From contig CM051462.1 of the NCBI GenBank assembly GCA_028095005.1, positions 171,563,955 to 171,627,954 of the forward strand: a DNA stretch of 64,000 bases, written 5' to 3'. The notes below the pieces were generated by a model. That model was not told the DNA's origin, made no database searches, and saw nothing but the letters and a program-made list of their open reading frames with translations. Source of the stretch: Rhynchospora pubera. Its lineage: Eukaryota > Streptophyta > Magnoliopsida > Poales > Cyperaceae. Numbering within the stretch: the stretch's first letter is position 1; every line of letters starts with the position of its first letter. Of the stretch, positions 1-10,299 are shown piece after piece. The translations under genes were made by a program, and so were the position numbers.

Positions 1-714
1 ATGGCACCGAGAGCTGGCCGCCAAGACCTCCTCAGCAATCGACGCCTGAGGTTTGCAAACCGAAACCGATGATGCATCCCCGAACCGCTGATCTGATCAC
101 TGGTCTCGTTTGTTTGAGAAGTCTCAATTATTGACCCCAACAAAGTGTTGTTGCCACTACAGTGAAGCGGAAGCGGCGGAGAAGAGACGAATAAGTCTTG
201 AAGCGAGCACCTCAGCAACTCTTTCCTCTCCATTGGAGTGGCTTCTACAGACCAGTCTGTGAAACATAAAATCTTGCAGGGTGGTAGAGAAAAATGTAGC
301 TTCTGCTGCAATTTGCTGTTTGTGATAGATTTATCTGTGCTTGAGTTTGTTGCCAAAAAGCAACTCAATATTGCTTGCAGCTTGCAATTTTGGAAAACCT
401 TCATTGTTTTGTTTGTCACATGGATATGGATCTTTTTTTTAAAACAGAGCAGAATGAGGTGAATGCGTCAAGTAGATATTGATTCGGATGTATGATTTGT
501 TTTTTTTTCATTGAGTGGGACCTAGTGCTTTTCAGTGTTGCTTTGAGTGCTTTCGGTTTGGTCTAATTTGATGTATTTATCTCAAAGTTTTTCTTCTCTT
601 GTCTTTATTCATTTATTGAGGGAATTTAGGATGGGTTAGTCTTATTGGTGGTTATAGACGGGTCAATTTGCACAGTGCTGGTCATGACAAGTGCTTCCAA
701 TTATATGATAGGGG
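1..714. other. Left edge, no supportable gene
   Basis: The first ~240 bases have a higher GC content than what follows and could be the tail of a gene lying to the left. The reading frame from base 1 closes after about 27 codons, and no domain is recognisable. The 74-codon frame at 238-462 starts with GTG and shows no conserved feature. The rest is AT-rich and unassigned. Confidence 0.3.
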
Positions 715-1425
715 TTCACTAAACAACACAGGATTTGAGGGAACCAATTAGCAAAGCTAATCCTATGACAATTTATACCCAATCTTTCCTTCTTCATGTT
801 CCGTAGTTGCAAGACCAATAATCCTTTTGTACGCGTATTTGATACTTTTCATAACCAAAGTCATAACAAATAACAATGAAAATATTAAAATTTTAGGATT
901 TTTAGTTCATTATTTAAATAGATGTTTAGTTAATTTTGTTCTATATAGTCCATAAGCACATTAAATTAAGCGTTAATTTTGGTTTAGTTGAATTTAATGC
1001 ATGTTCTATTGAAATCATGTAGAATGCATACAAATTGAATTTTTTTTATTTGAACAATATTATACAGAAACACAATTAAATTAAATTAAAGCAACTGTAA
1101 TAATATTAGCAAGTAATTCATCCCATTATCTTACTCTTCTCTACCAATTCAAAAATGAAAGGGGGGGGGGGGGGTAAGATTGCAAAGGAAATAAAAAAAT
1201 AGAAATAAATTATATACGGCCAACCTGATCCCAAACTAAGGGTTGCCAAACTTTAATTTTGAACACAAAGGGAAAAAAAATAAAAAAAAGATAGCAACTT
1301 ATCCGACTACCCGTCTACACACAAAACCAAATAACCTTCGCCTATCGCATTGCAACTTGACTACTTGATGCTTCTATACGTTACTTGACACTTATCCAGA
1401 CGGTCCTTCAGGGTTGTGTATATGT
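715..1425 (+). repeat. Direct duplication, copy 1
   Basis: This block recurs at 4163-4925 in the same orientation. Shared landmarks, in order, are the opening words at 715-740 and 4163-4189, the run around 795-850 and 4455-4510, and the stretch at 1290-1400 and 4757-4890. Divergence is visible but the order is kept. It looks like non-coding flanking DNA duplicated with the kinase array. Copy 2 contains a LINE insertion that copy 1 lacks. Confidence 0.7.
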
Positions 1426-1462
1426 TTTATATTTTTATAATTGGAAGTCAAATTAATAAACA

Positions 1463-3375
1463 CTAGGATTGGACATCGAGCTTCGCTCGATATAATATTT
1501 TTAATATAGTTTAAACTTTGATTTTTTTTTTCATGTAAATTTAAATTTTGAATATATGTTTATAATAATTTGAAGGTATATTAATAAAAATATTTATACA
1601 ATTTTTTTTAAGAAATTAGAAAAACAGTTATAGGCTTATAGCAAATAGATTAGAACAAAGTGTTATCTTATATAAGTAATCACAAATATCCAATTTTATT
1701 CGGTAAACATTTTGTTCATAAAAATTATCCTATTGAGTTTAAATTTGTCACTACTTGAAAAAAAATTTGGATTCAAAACCCGTTTTCCCCATTGATTATA
1801 TAAATTTTGGTGTTCGTGATTGAAAATACTTAAAATCAAACTCATAAAAACTGTACATGCACTATTGAATATTAAGATATGATATATATCTAATTGCATC
1901 TATTATTTGAAACTTTAGTCAGAATTTAATATCCTAAACTAAACGCCCAATTCTAAATTAAATGCGTCAATAAACATGTAGAGATTTTTTTTCTCATTAA
2001 ACTATCCTAAGAGTCAAATGTCTGAAAGATTTTTCGGCTCAAAATCGTCCGATATTGCAGAGGATGTGGCTGCATATTTCTATCATGGATCTATTTAATT
2101 TCTAGATAAGCTGGTATAAATACTAAACTTTAAGTTTTATTAGGCATAACATCTAATATAACTTTCAGATTCTAAAATAGCAATGGGACTAATAGAAAGT
2201 ATTGAAACATCATTAATAATAACTCAAGGGAACATAATCAAATTTTTATGAATAACATGATAAATCATAAAACAATATAAAAGCAAACATCACTAATATA
2301 TATTTTTAACCATAAAAAATTAATACTACAAATTATTGTCTCAGCCATTCTTAGTTATCGAAACAAAACAAAACGCCTCAATAATCAGGTATCGAAACAA
2401 ATTTTTATATCTAGTCTAAATAAATAAATAATGCAATACACAATAGAATCCCATGCATTGTTCTGGCACACTATTTTCCATATCTGAATCCAAGGAGAAG
2501 CTCGTTTGACATCACTGCAAAATAAAAATAAAAATCCAGAAATCATTTATAATGGTCATTTAACCTATCTTTATTCCGAATGGTAATTCTATTTGTCTGA
2601 TTCTTGATCCATGCAAGCAAGGTTGCCTTGCTATTTTATTATCTTATATTCTTATTATAAAAACTATAATTTGAATAATATTTGTAAAATGTATATATGC
2701 TGTCTAATTACTACTTTCCATAACAAAAGGCTAGAATAAAGAAAGATAAGATATGCACCTCTTCTTTGTGAAAAGAGAGAGGTTCGCTCATGAGCTGAAT
2801 AAAGAACTCGTACCGGTTATGTATGGCATCTTCCTTCTTTGAGTTGGCAAAAAATAGATCGAAACCAGTCATCTTCATCCTCATAAACCCTGGAAAATGC
2901 ACAAAGCACAAATCACATGAAAAGTCAAAAAATTAACTATGTCACATTCTGTTTGCGTTTCAATGAGATTTTTCAAGGTGCTGGTACAAAGAAATATCAT
3001 TTGGTACGATTGAGAAGTTATATCCTTAGGTAAGATATCGCTCGTCTGCACAAAGTTGATTATATGACAAACAATTTTACGATCACATTAAATTGAGAAA
3101 CAACAGAGCATTGAAATTAAAACAAACCAAGATTTAAGTACACAATTAAGAATCAAGTAGTCTGGTCATCGTTCATGAGGAGCATTTGTATAAAGAAAGC
3201 TCAAGTATATAGTGACATTACTAACAGAAACTCAACTAAAATAAACATCTTATGATTCTCGATTCAGGTGAAAAATCTTGAATTGAAATAACCATCTTAT
3301 TATGAAATTATGTATCACATAAAAATTCCAAAATTATCCAAAACAGGTGTTACTACTTAAATACCCTTACTTGCC
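1463..3375 (-). mobile_element. Helitron-like element (3' end clear, 5' end tentative)
   Basis: On the minus strand a perfect hairpin, ATCGAGCGAAGCTCGAT (1475-1491), is followed 8 nt later by CTAG (1463-1466), the usual Helitron 3' layout of hairpin then CTRR. The same stem and loop recur at 36792-36810 and 54291-54307. The 5' end is a guess from an AAGTAAGGGTA-like word near 3360-3370. No Rep/helicase is present, so it would be non-autonomous. Exon-like debris at 2440-2920 lies inside it on the same strand. Confidence 0.4.
2440..2920 (-). pseudogene. Exon fragments of an unidentified gene
   Basis: Two exon-like minus-strand pieces are present. The piece at about 2755-2895 reads GFDLFFANSKKEDAIHNRYE and continues to an acidic end before a possible donor. 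The piece at about 2415-2517 follows a TTTTGCAG acceptor, reads DVKRASPWIQIWKIVCQNN, and runs to a stop. The composition looks like real coding sequence, but I do not recognise the family. Flanking exons are missing, so this is a fragment, possibly one captured by the surrounding Helitron-like element. Confidence 0.35.
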
Positions 3376-3416
3376 ACAGTTCACTGTAATTATGTGCGAA
3401 GAGAAAAAACTGCAAC

Positions 3417-3605
3417 TACAGTTGTCGATTCGACAGTCTCAGGTGCGATTTGCTCAGTTTCTTCATCAACCTTCTTAAAGCAATCTATGAAGGCCTGCTC
3501 CCACTCTTTTGTCAAATCAAAATTAATCTTTTCTGTAGGATAGGCCTTTTGTACTTCATTTAGTTGTTCAGGTACAGTTGTGTAGATTTTGTCACGGCAT
3601 TAACT
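3417..3605 (-). pseudogene. Decayed PP2C phosphatase exon fragment
   Basis: The minus-strand translation reads CRDKIYTTVPEQL, then WEQAFIDCFKKVDEE, then APETVESTTV. This matches the layout of plant PP2C phosphatases, where an N-terminal helix is followed by W..AF..CF.KVD.E and then the PETVGSTAVV strand. Here the highly conserved Gly of that strand is Glu. The codon just upstream of CRD is TAA where the family has an open reading frame. The metal-binding DGHGG motif and the C-terminal half are absent nearby. It is a non-functional relic with no evident link to the kinases. Confidence 0.55.
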
Positions 3606-3979
3606 TACAACCTAAATTGCAGAAAAGAAAAATTAGAGATCCATTCCTGTTTACTTCTAATTTTTGCTTGTTTTTCAAAGTAAATGTTTTGAAGAGAGAA
3701 AAGGTGAACCCATCACCACTCTTGCTTAGATAGGTAAAGATAATCGATTATTAGAATTAAGTCAGCGTTAGATCACATTTTGAGAAGAAAGAGATAGGCT
3801 ACAAAAGTACAACATTCAAAAATACTAAAAAAAAATGAGGAATGAATGTAAATCCATTGTGCTTGTAAATAAAAAGAAATTAGGCAGGTGGGAACGGTAC
3901 CAAGCCTAGCACAAATGCTGGAAAAGTCTATCAGAATACATTAAACCTAGAGTTTTGTGAACGGCCGACACCCTTTTCT

Positions 3980-4160
3980 CTGTCTTGTTATAGATGGTTC
4001 CCACTTCCCACTAATTAATATAGTTCCTCATTCATCCCCTTGACATTACCAGAACAGTACCGTTAACAGAAACAGCTAATACTCTATTTTCCAAATATTC
4101 CATGTCATTCTTTAATCACGCACAGAGAAATAAATTACCATTACATATATAATGTACTGC
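3980..4160. repeat. Copy of the 3' flank of kinase gene A
   Basis: The stretch at about 4000-4160 matches 6830-6925, just downstream of gene A's stop. Both contain TTCATCCCCTTGAC, then ACAGTACCGTTAACAGAAAC, then a TAATGTA/CTGCAG-like word. Matching 3' flanks suggest a former neighbouring kinase copy whose coding part has been lost, or a local duplication of flanking DNA. Confidence 0.6.
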
Positions 4161-4162
4161 AG

Positions 4163-4925
4163 GGTTCACTAAACAACACAGGATTTGAGCCTAACAATTG
4201 CAATCTATTACAATTACAAATATAACTATACGGCCTGGATGCTTACTGTTAGTACTAAGAACTAATAGATTGTCCTAGTCAAATTGTTTATAGGCGTTTT
4301 TAGATTGTATAGTGTTTTTTCTTTTTTCCTTTTCCTCTTTATTTTTCTTTGTATTCCTGTACCGTTCTGGTTCAATGAAATTGTAGGAAGACAATCGTCT
4401 ACCTACCTTCAAAAAAAAAAAAAAAAAAAATTTGAGGCTACCAATTGCAATCTTTCATTCTTCATGTTCCGAGTTGCATGATCAATTATTCTTTTGTACG
4501 CATATTTGATGCTTTTAATGACCAAATTCAGAACAAATAGCAATTAAAATATTTATACGATTTTTAGTTCACCCTTCAAATAGATGTTTATTGATTTTGA
4601 TTTCACTAAAAATTGATTAAATTAAAATAAATAGAATTAAAGCTACTCAAATAATATTAGCAAATAATTCATCCCATTATCCTGCACGGGCAACCTGATC
4701 CAAAACTAAAACTTTATTTTCACACACGAGAAGGAAACAAAATAAAATAAAATAGGGAACTTATCCGACTACCAGTCTACACACAAAACCAAATAGCCTT
4801 CGCAATGTTCGCATATTGATAATGATATCGCACTGCAACTCCAACTTGACTTCTTGAACTTGAAGCTTCTTCTCCATTACTTGACACTTATCCAAACGGT
4901 TTTTCACGGTTGTGCCTATTTTTTT
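4163..4925 (+). repeat. Direct duplication, copy 2
   Basis: Second copy of the block at 715-1425, interrupted at 4207-4430 by a LINE-tail insertion. It ends near the poly-T/poly-A tracts at 4920-4965. Confidence 0.7.
4207..4430 (+). mobile_element. 5'-truncated LINE insertion with poly(A) and target duplication
   Basis: A 224-bp insert ends in a 20-A tail (4411-4430). It is bounded by near-identical 23-nt direct repeats at 4184-4206 and 4431-4453, with two mismatches. The duplicated block at 715-1425 lacks the insert, so an empty site is available for comparison. The pyrimidine-rich body before the tail fits a LINE 3' UTR. No coding part remains. Confidence 0.75.
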
Positions 4926-5675
4926 TTTTTTTATAACTTCTCAGGCAAAAAAAAAAAAAAAAAGAGTCAATAGAGAAAATGTACTCCAGGATTATAGTCG
5001 CATGTGATGATTTCGGCAAAAGAGAGAATAATTGGGAAATATATTGTTTGTAATATTTAGATACAGTATATTAATAGTTCAATACATAACATTTTGGTTA
5101 CAATAATGACTCATGCTTAATATTATCCATATGAAAAAAAGGAAAGTTATAAATGCACTCTCTATCATTTGTAAATACTAAGCATCATATTCGACGTGAG
5201 TTAAATAATTTTGTAAATAAGTGAGTACTCATTTGCAATTTCGCAACTTACTGTAGCAAAGACTATAGAGTGGATAGCGTAGGCTGTGTCGCTGCCGAAA
5301 CTGAATACGAGTAGAGTGTCAAAAGTACGTCATTTACTTTTATGCCGTTTTGTTTAATCGAAATGGAACGATAAATGACATAAAAAATTGTATCGTATTT
5401 TTAACGAAACGATATGTGGCACGGTTGTTTATACCGTTATCAATAAATGAAACACTGAAATTAGTTATTTCAATAAAAAATGGTAAGTGGAACGGTTGAT
5501 GGAACAAAAATCTATTTCCTTTAATTTACGAAATGGTAAGTGACATTGCTGGTTTTTACCGTTTATATGTGGAACGTAACAGCAGAGGTTTATTCCGTGG
5601 TTTTTTATCACGTTTGACACCCCTAAATACGAGCAATCACAATGTGTGCAGGACTGCTGGCGAGTCGCTGCCAGA
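4926..5675. other. AT-rich spacer, no gene seen
   Basis: Homopolymer runs at 4920-4965 are followed by AT-rich sequence in which ATGGTAAGTG-like words recur (about 5480 and 5533). The short frames are not supported by composition. Confidence 0.3.
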
Positions 5676-6449
5676 TGGACCAACAACCAATCCGCATCCT
5701 CGACAGTCTTTTAAAAGAACTGTACCGAGCAGTCAAAAGATACAGTCCGTCCGATCTGAATCCAAGGACACACGAGAAACTTAGCGAAAAATCGCTGTCG
5801 AGGCTTGCCCTCCCTGCCCGATTCCCCTCGAATCCCCTCCCTCTTCTCTCAAGCTCTCTCACTCTACAGGAATGTCGCTTCCCTCCACGCACTCTACAGA
5901 AAAAACGAAGAGAATTCTCTCACTCGTCCCCTCCTCCTGTTTCTCTCTTGCTCAAACCCAGACCCAGCTCCTGTTTCTCTCTTGTCCCTCTCACTCACCC
6001 ACTCACCAGCGCAAATAATAGGACAATTTTTCAATGTCCAATAGAATGCTCTGGCCAATCGAAATTTAGATATAATCATGTGTTTTCAATTTAATTGATG
6101 TATTTATTTATAATCATGTGTTTTCAATTTAGATATACTCGTCCACCATTGAATTCCTCTCCTCACCACGATGCCGAGGACCTCCACCATGTGAGTTGCG
6201 ATGAACGAAAACGCTAACGGATTTAAACCCGAAAGCGTGCGAGCCCGCTAAGGATGAAAATGAAACCCGTTTCTTCTCTTTTAATAAAGGAATCGAGGAC
6301 TTGGGGCAGGGAGGGCAAGCTCTTGATAGCGATTTTTCACTGAGTTTCTCATGCGCCCTTGGATCCAGATCGAACGGACAACATCTTTTGACTGCTCGGT
6401 ACAGTTCTTTTAAAGGACTGTCGAGGATGCGGATTGGACCAACAACAAC
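5676..6449. repeat. Imperfect ~140-bp inverted repeat around pyrimidine-rich core
   Basis: The arm at about 5688-5825 is the reverse complement, with roughly one mismatch in ten, of about 6300-6437. Shared landmarks are CAATCCGCATCCTCGACAG at the outer end and CTTGCCCTCCCTGCCC at the inner end. The ~470-bp core is rich in CTCTC tracts, like a 5' UTR. It also contains a 30-bp direct duplication (about 6068-6095 and 6107-6132). It could be a non-autonomous fold-back or MULE-type transposon. I found no clear target duplication. Confidence 0.5.
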
Positions 6450-7011
6450 TTTGTCATGTTTCTTTTTTTTTTTTCTATTTACATTTTGTGTCCTTCTATG
6501 GCTCTTATCTCACCTCTTTTCAGTTTTCTTTACAATCATAGGAAGTCGAAAGAAATGATTCTAAATCGGAATTATTTAAAAACACGGACATTGAAAATTT
6601 TTTTGGATAATTGACTTCCAAAAAAATTAACTTTTGACAAATTAAATTTCTAAAATGGCGTTCCAAATATGCGATCTCCAAAATTGAAAAATCTATTTGC
6701 TTCCGAAATTCTGAACTCCCAAACAAAAAATTTTCAAATTAAAATGGAATTTTCAAAATAGTGTTATAGAGGGAAAAAAAATTGAAAATTCGATTTCCAA
6801 TAAATTGGAAGTCAATTAAGAAACATGGTTCACATCCCAGTGATTAATATTGTTTTCTTAATTCATCCCCTTGACTGATTGGAACAGTACCGTTAACAGA
6901 AACAGCTAATTATGTAATGCAGAGGTAATAATCATACAAAATTCTGTGTACATTATCTACAGTCGCAGATATGAACAGCAGTAATCATACATCTGATGAC
7001 ATAATGGCAAA

Positions 7012-9661
7012 TCAGGAACTTGTATTAGGTGTTGTCGACTGACTTCTCCATCCACTCATTACTGTGTTGGGAGAGTAAACTGCATCCCTCTCCAGCTTCC
7101 CAATTTTTTCTCCTCTGAAATTACCTTTTTGTATCAATCTCAACAACTCTAAAACCTCCTTCATAGATGGCCTCATATCTCTATCCGATTGCAAGCACCG
7201 GAAAGCCACTTCTGCTACCAAAGAAATCATCTGCCGCACCTCCGGATCTGACTGGAACCCAAGAGCTGGGTCTACCAACTCATCGAGCTGATCAGTCTGT
7301 ATTTTATTCAATGCCAGACTAGCAAGATTAATCTCATCCCTGCTCCTTGTTATATCCACAGCTGGTTTTGATGATATCAACTCCACCAAGACAACTCCAA
7401 AACTATAAACATCACTTTTGTCAGTAAGCTGATAACACTGGTGGTACACTGGGTCGACATACCCGGGTGTGCCCTGAGGGACAGTCGACACATGAGTCAC
7501 ATCCAAGGGGAATAACCGCGACAAACCAAAATCCCCAACTTTGACATGGAACCCATCATCCAGTAATATATTATTTGTTTTAACATCTCGATGAATGATC
7601 TGGGGCTCAACTGCATGTAGATAAGCCAAGGCATCGGCTGTCTCGACAGCAATAGAAAGGCGGATGGGCCAGCTGAGGATGTTTTCGCTTGAGTGGGGCC
7701 CATGGAGGTGGTCAGCAATGGTGCCATTAGGGACAAACTCGAAGGCAAGAAGCAGCTCACTGCTGGTTCGAGCAGTGCAGCCATAGAGATTTACAAGGTT
7801 GGGGTGGTGGAGACGAGAGAGGATTTCGACTTCGTTAACAAATTGTTCAGTCCTTTTGTAGTTATTCTTGTAGAGACGCTTCACTGCAACTATGCGACCA
7901 TCCCTTAGTTTTCCTGTTGATGTTTCTTATATTAGTTCCTGATTATAAAGATGTGGGATTTTGTTATAATTTGATTCAGTTTTTTTTTAACGGGTTCATC
8001 AGATTTTACAAAATGGTTTTGACAAATCTTGGGAAGCCACATATGGAGTCAATATTGATTCTACTTACCCTTATATACAGTTCCAAAGCCACCATCACCA
8101 AGTTCTTTTGACGCACTAAATCCTTCAGTAGCTTCATCGAGTTCTACATAAGAGAAAATCTGAGTGTATTGTGATTCAACCATCTCTGCATCATAAGAGT
8201 ACTGCTCAGAAGTATCTCTTCGCATGAGAAGTTTGGAGGATAAGGATGCACAATTCAATTTATTGTTCTTGAGAAGGATTAGGAAGACACAACATACTAT
8301 AAAGAGGCCAGCAAATCCAATCGTTGTTCCTGTTAACAAAAGATTATTTGCATTATAATTAAATTCTGAACACTTCCAAAGATTTCAACAAATAATAGTA
8401 TTGGTTTTTACTGGTATCTACGGTTAACATTTGGACTTTATCCATTAGCACAATTAAACAATCAAGAATTATTTGAAGCGACACAATTTAGACGAGATAT
8501 AACATCCGAATAATGAGTATACTATTGAAGTTCATGATCTGATATCAGTAAAAGGATTTTTATTTTATTTTATTTTTTTTGCAGTTCCCTTTATTGGATG
8601 ACGCTTGAAGACTTTGCAGAACTCGTAACTAAAAGGCTTTATATTTTTTTGAATTAAACCTATTCACACCTATCAGAATTGACTTTGTAGCTGGTCTGCT
8701 TGTTTTTCCTGAACTTTCTGTTTTGCCAGCATCTCCTGTATTAGAAATAAAATAAATAGAAAAATCAGCGGACAATAAAGAAAAATTAGTACTGAAATTT
8801 GAAGTTGCAGAACCAAGGTATAGTGATACAGCACTTGTTTAACAAAACGAAAATTACTGCAAGTATAGAACATTGTCAACATACAAGCAGCTTCAAAAAG
8901 AAACAATTTAAGTACAAAATAAGAGTCATCCTTGTGTAATATGTAAGTCCATAACCTTCAATTGGAATACAATCGTCACCACAATCGCCTACAACTACGC
9001 TTTGATTGAAGCATCCTTGCTGAGGTAAGAGATTATAGGAATATTGAGCCGACAAGGGAAAAAGAACCCCATGCACATCAAATGAAAATGTCCACTCAAA
9101 TGATGCATTTGGAGGTTTTTTGTAACAGTCTATAGGAAGAGTTGTGGCAGTTGTAGCTGAATAGTTTAGTGTATACTCATAAGTGATGATTGGGCTACGA
9201 GAAGACAGATTTAGAGAGTGGCAAAAGGACGTGATGTTCTTACTAAACGATAAATACTGTTCATAATTAAAGTGTTCATGAGAGGATGTTTGAACAGAGA
9301 TTTGGAGGTTTCCACAGTCTGATGTATTTAAAAGTTGTTCAAGTGGTGGATCTCGAACTACTAACCTGTTCAGGGAGTGTTTTTCTGGGCCCTCTGAGGC
9401 ATATAAAATGTTTTCCAAAGAAAACCAGACATTTCCAAATGAAAATAGAAACACTTGTGGACCTTTATAAACAGAACCACACTTTACGTTTATTGCATCA
9501 TCGCATAGAGGTGTAGTTCCATTCGTCAAATAGAAAGGAGGTCTGATCTCAATAGAGTTGTTACATGGTAGTCGAACGGGTTGTGGCTCCGGCAGACATG
9601 AGCTAGACAAGGAAGGGAAAAGAAAGAACAAGGAAAAAAGACAGATGGGCGAGAGAGACAT
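7012..9661 (-). CDS. LRK10L: LRK10L-type receptor-like kinase, copy A (4 exons, 644 aa)
   Basis: Membrane receptor Ser/Thr kinase. Exons on the minus strand: 9661-8956, 8735-8670, 8329-8069, 7913-7012 (706+66+261+902 nt). All junctions are phase 1 and the frame is open throughout. It starts at the first ATG ahead of a clear signal peptide (residues 1-20). The ectodomain (~21-250) is cysteine-rich with many N-glycosylation sites and a LPCNNSIEIRPPF motif, resembling a shortened GUB_WAK-binding module without the GGxCG WAK_assoc end. The TM helix is ~254-276, followed by a basic stop. The Gly-loop GDGGFGTVY ends the third exon. In the kinase exon, Lys356 (VAVKRL), Glu372, HRDVKTNN (Asp454) and DFGLSR (Asp472) are all present, so it is an active RD kinase by sequence. 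All four introns' splice sites are GT-AG; its micro-exon donor is GT, unlike B-D. Ligand unknown; the family is linked to pathogen and abscisic-acid responses. Confidence 0.9.
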
Positions 9662-10159
9662 TATAAAAGTGTTCTTTAGAAGATGAAAAGGAAGACAGTC
9701 TTACATGCAAAGGAAGGCACACAATATTACTGAACTCATGAGCGTCAAAGGATGAAATTTCCCCAACATGTTGAAAGAGCCAAAAGAGCCACTACCATGA
9801 CATATGATTTCTGAAAAAAGGGAACCTTATTGTAAGCTTCCTCTCAGGAACTCCTCTGGACTATCAAAAGACTAACAATGAATAATCAATAATAAAAAAC
9901 ATATAGCTTAAATATAAGGCAAGTTTTATATATACTCCCTCTCTCTTCTTTTCATTTGAAGGCCAACTGAATATAAAGTGCCACATATAATGGTAAAAAT
10001 GAATCATTTCAGTGCGATGTTAATATAAATTTTTACTAAGACCTTAAAATCTAAAATAATTTGACAAGACTCACAATTACATGTAACCTGATAAATCTTT
10101 GAGATTAAGTAGAAAAAAAAAGGCAACGATGTACTTGTTGATAGACATGGACATAAAAG

Positions 10160-10190
10160 ACAGTAGACTTGGTCAAAGTCTACTTGTGTC
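10160..10190 (-). promoter_or_regulatory. W-box block upstream of gene A
   Basis: GACTTGGTCAAAGTC (10166-10180) reads TTTGACC on the gene strand, a WRKY W-box, about 505 bp upstream of the ATG. Near-identical words lie upstream of D (44118-44136) and in the displaced promoter of C (30207-30225). Function is inferred from conservation between paralogs and the known W-box consensus. Confidence 0.5.
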
Positions 10191-10299
10191 AATGTCAGGA
10201 AGCACCACATTTATTTTCCAAACATTATTCAAAAAGAGATTGTTCTATCACATCACTTTCAGTATGAAAGCTTCTAGAATTGACTACATAGTTGACTAT

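Noticed and set aside
5642..6094. 150-codon plus-strand frame
   Set aside because: Pyrimidine-rich low-complexity translation (Ser/Leu/Pro) inside a fold-back unit, with competing frames on both strands and no domain.
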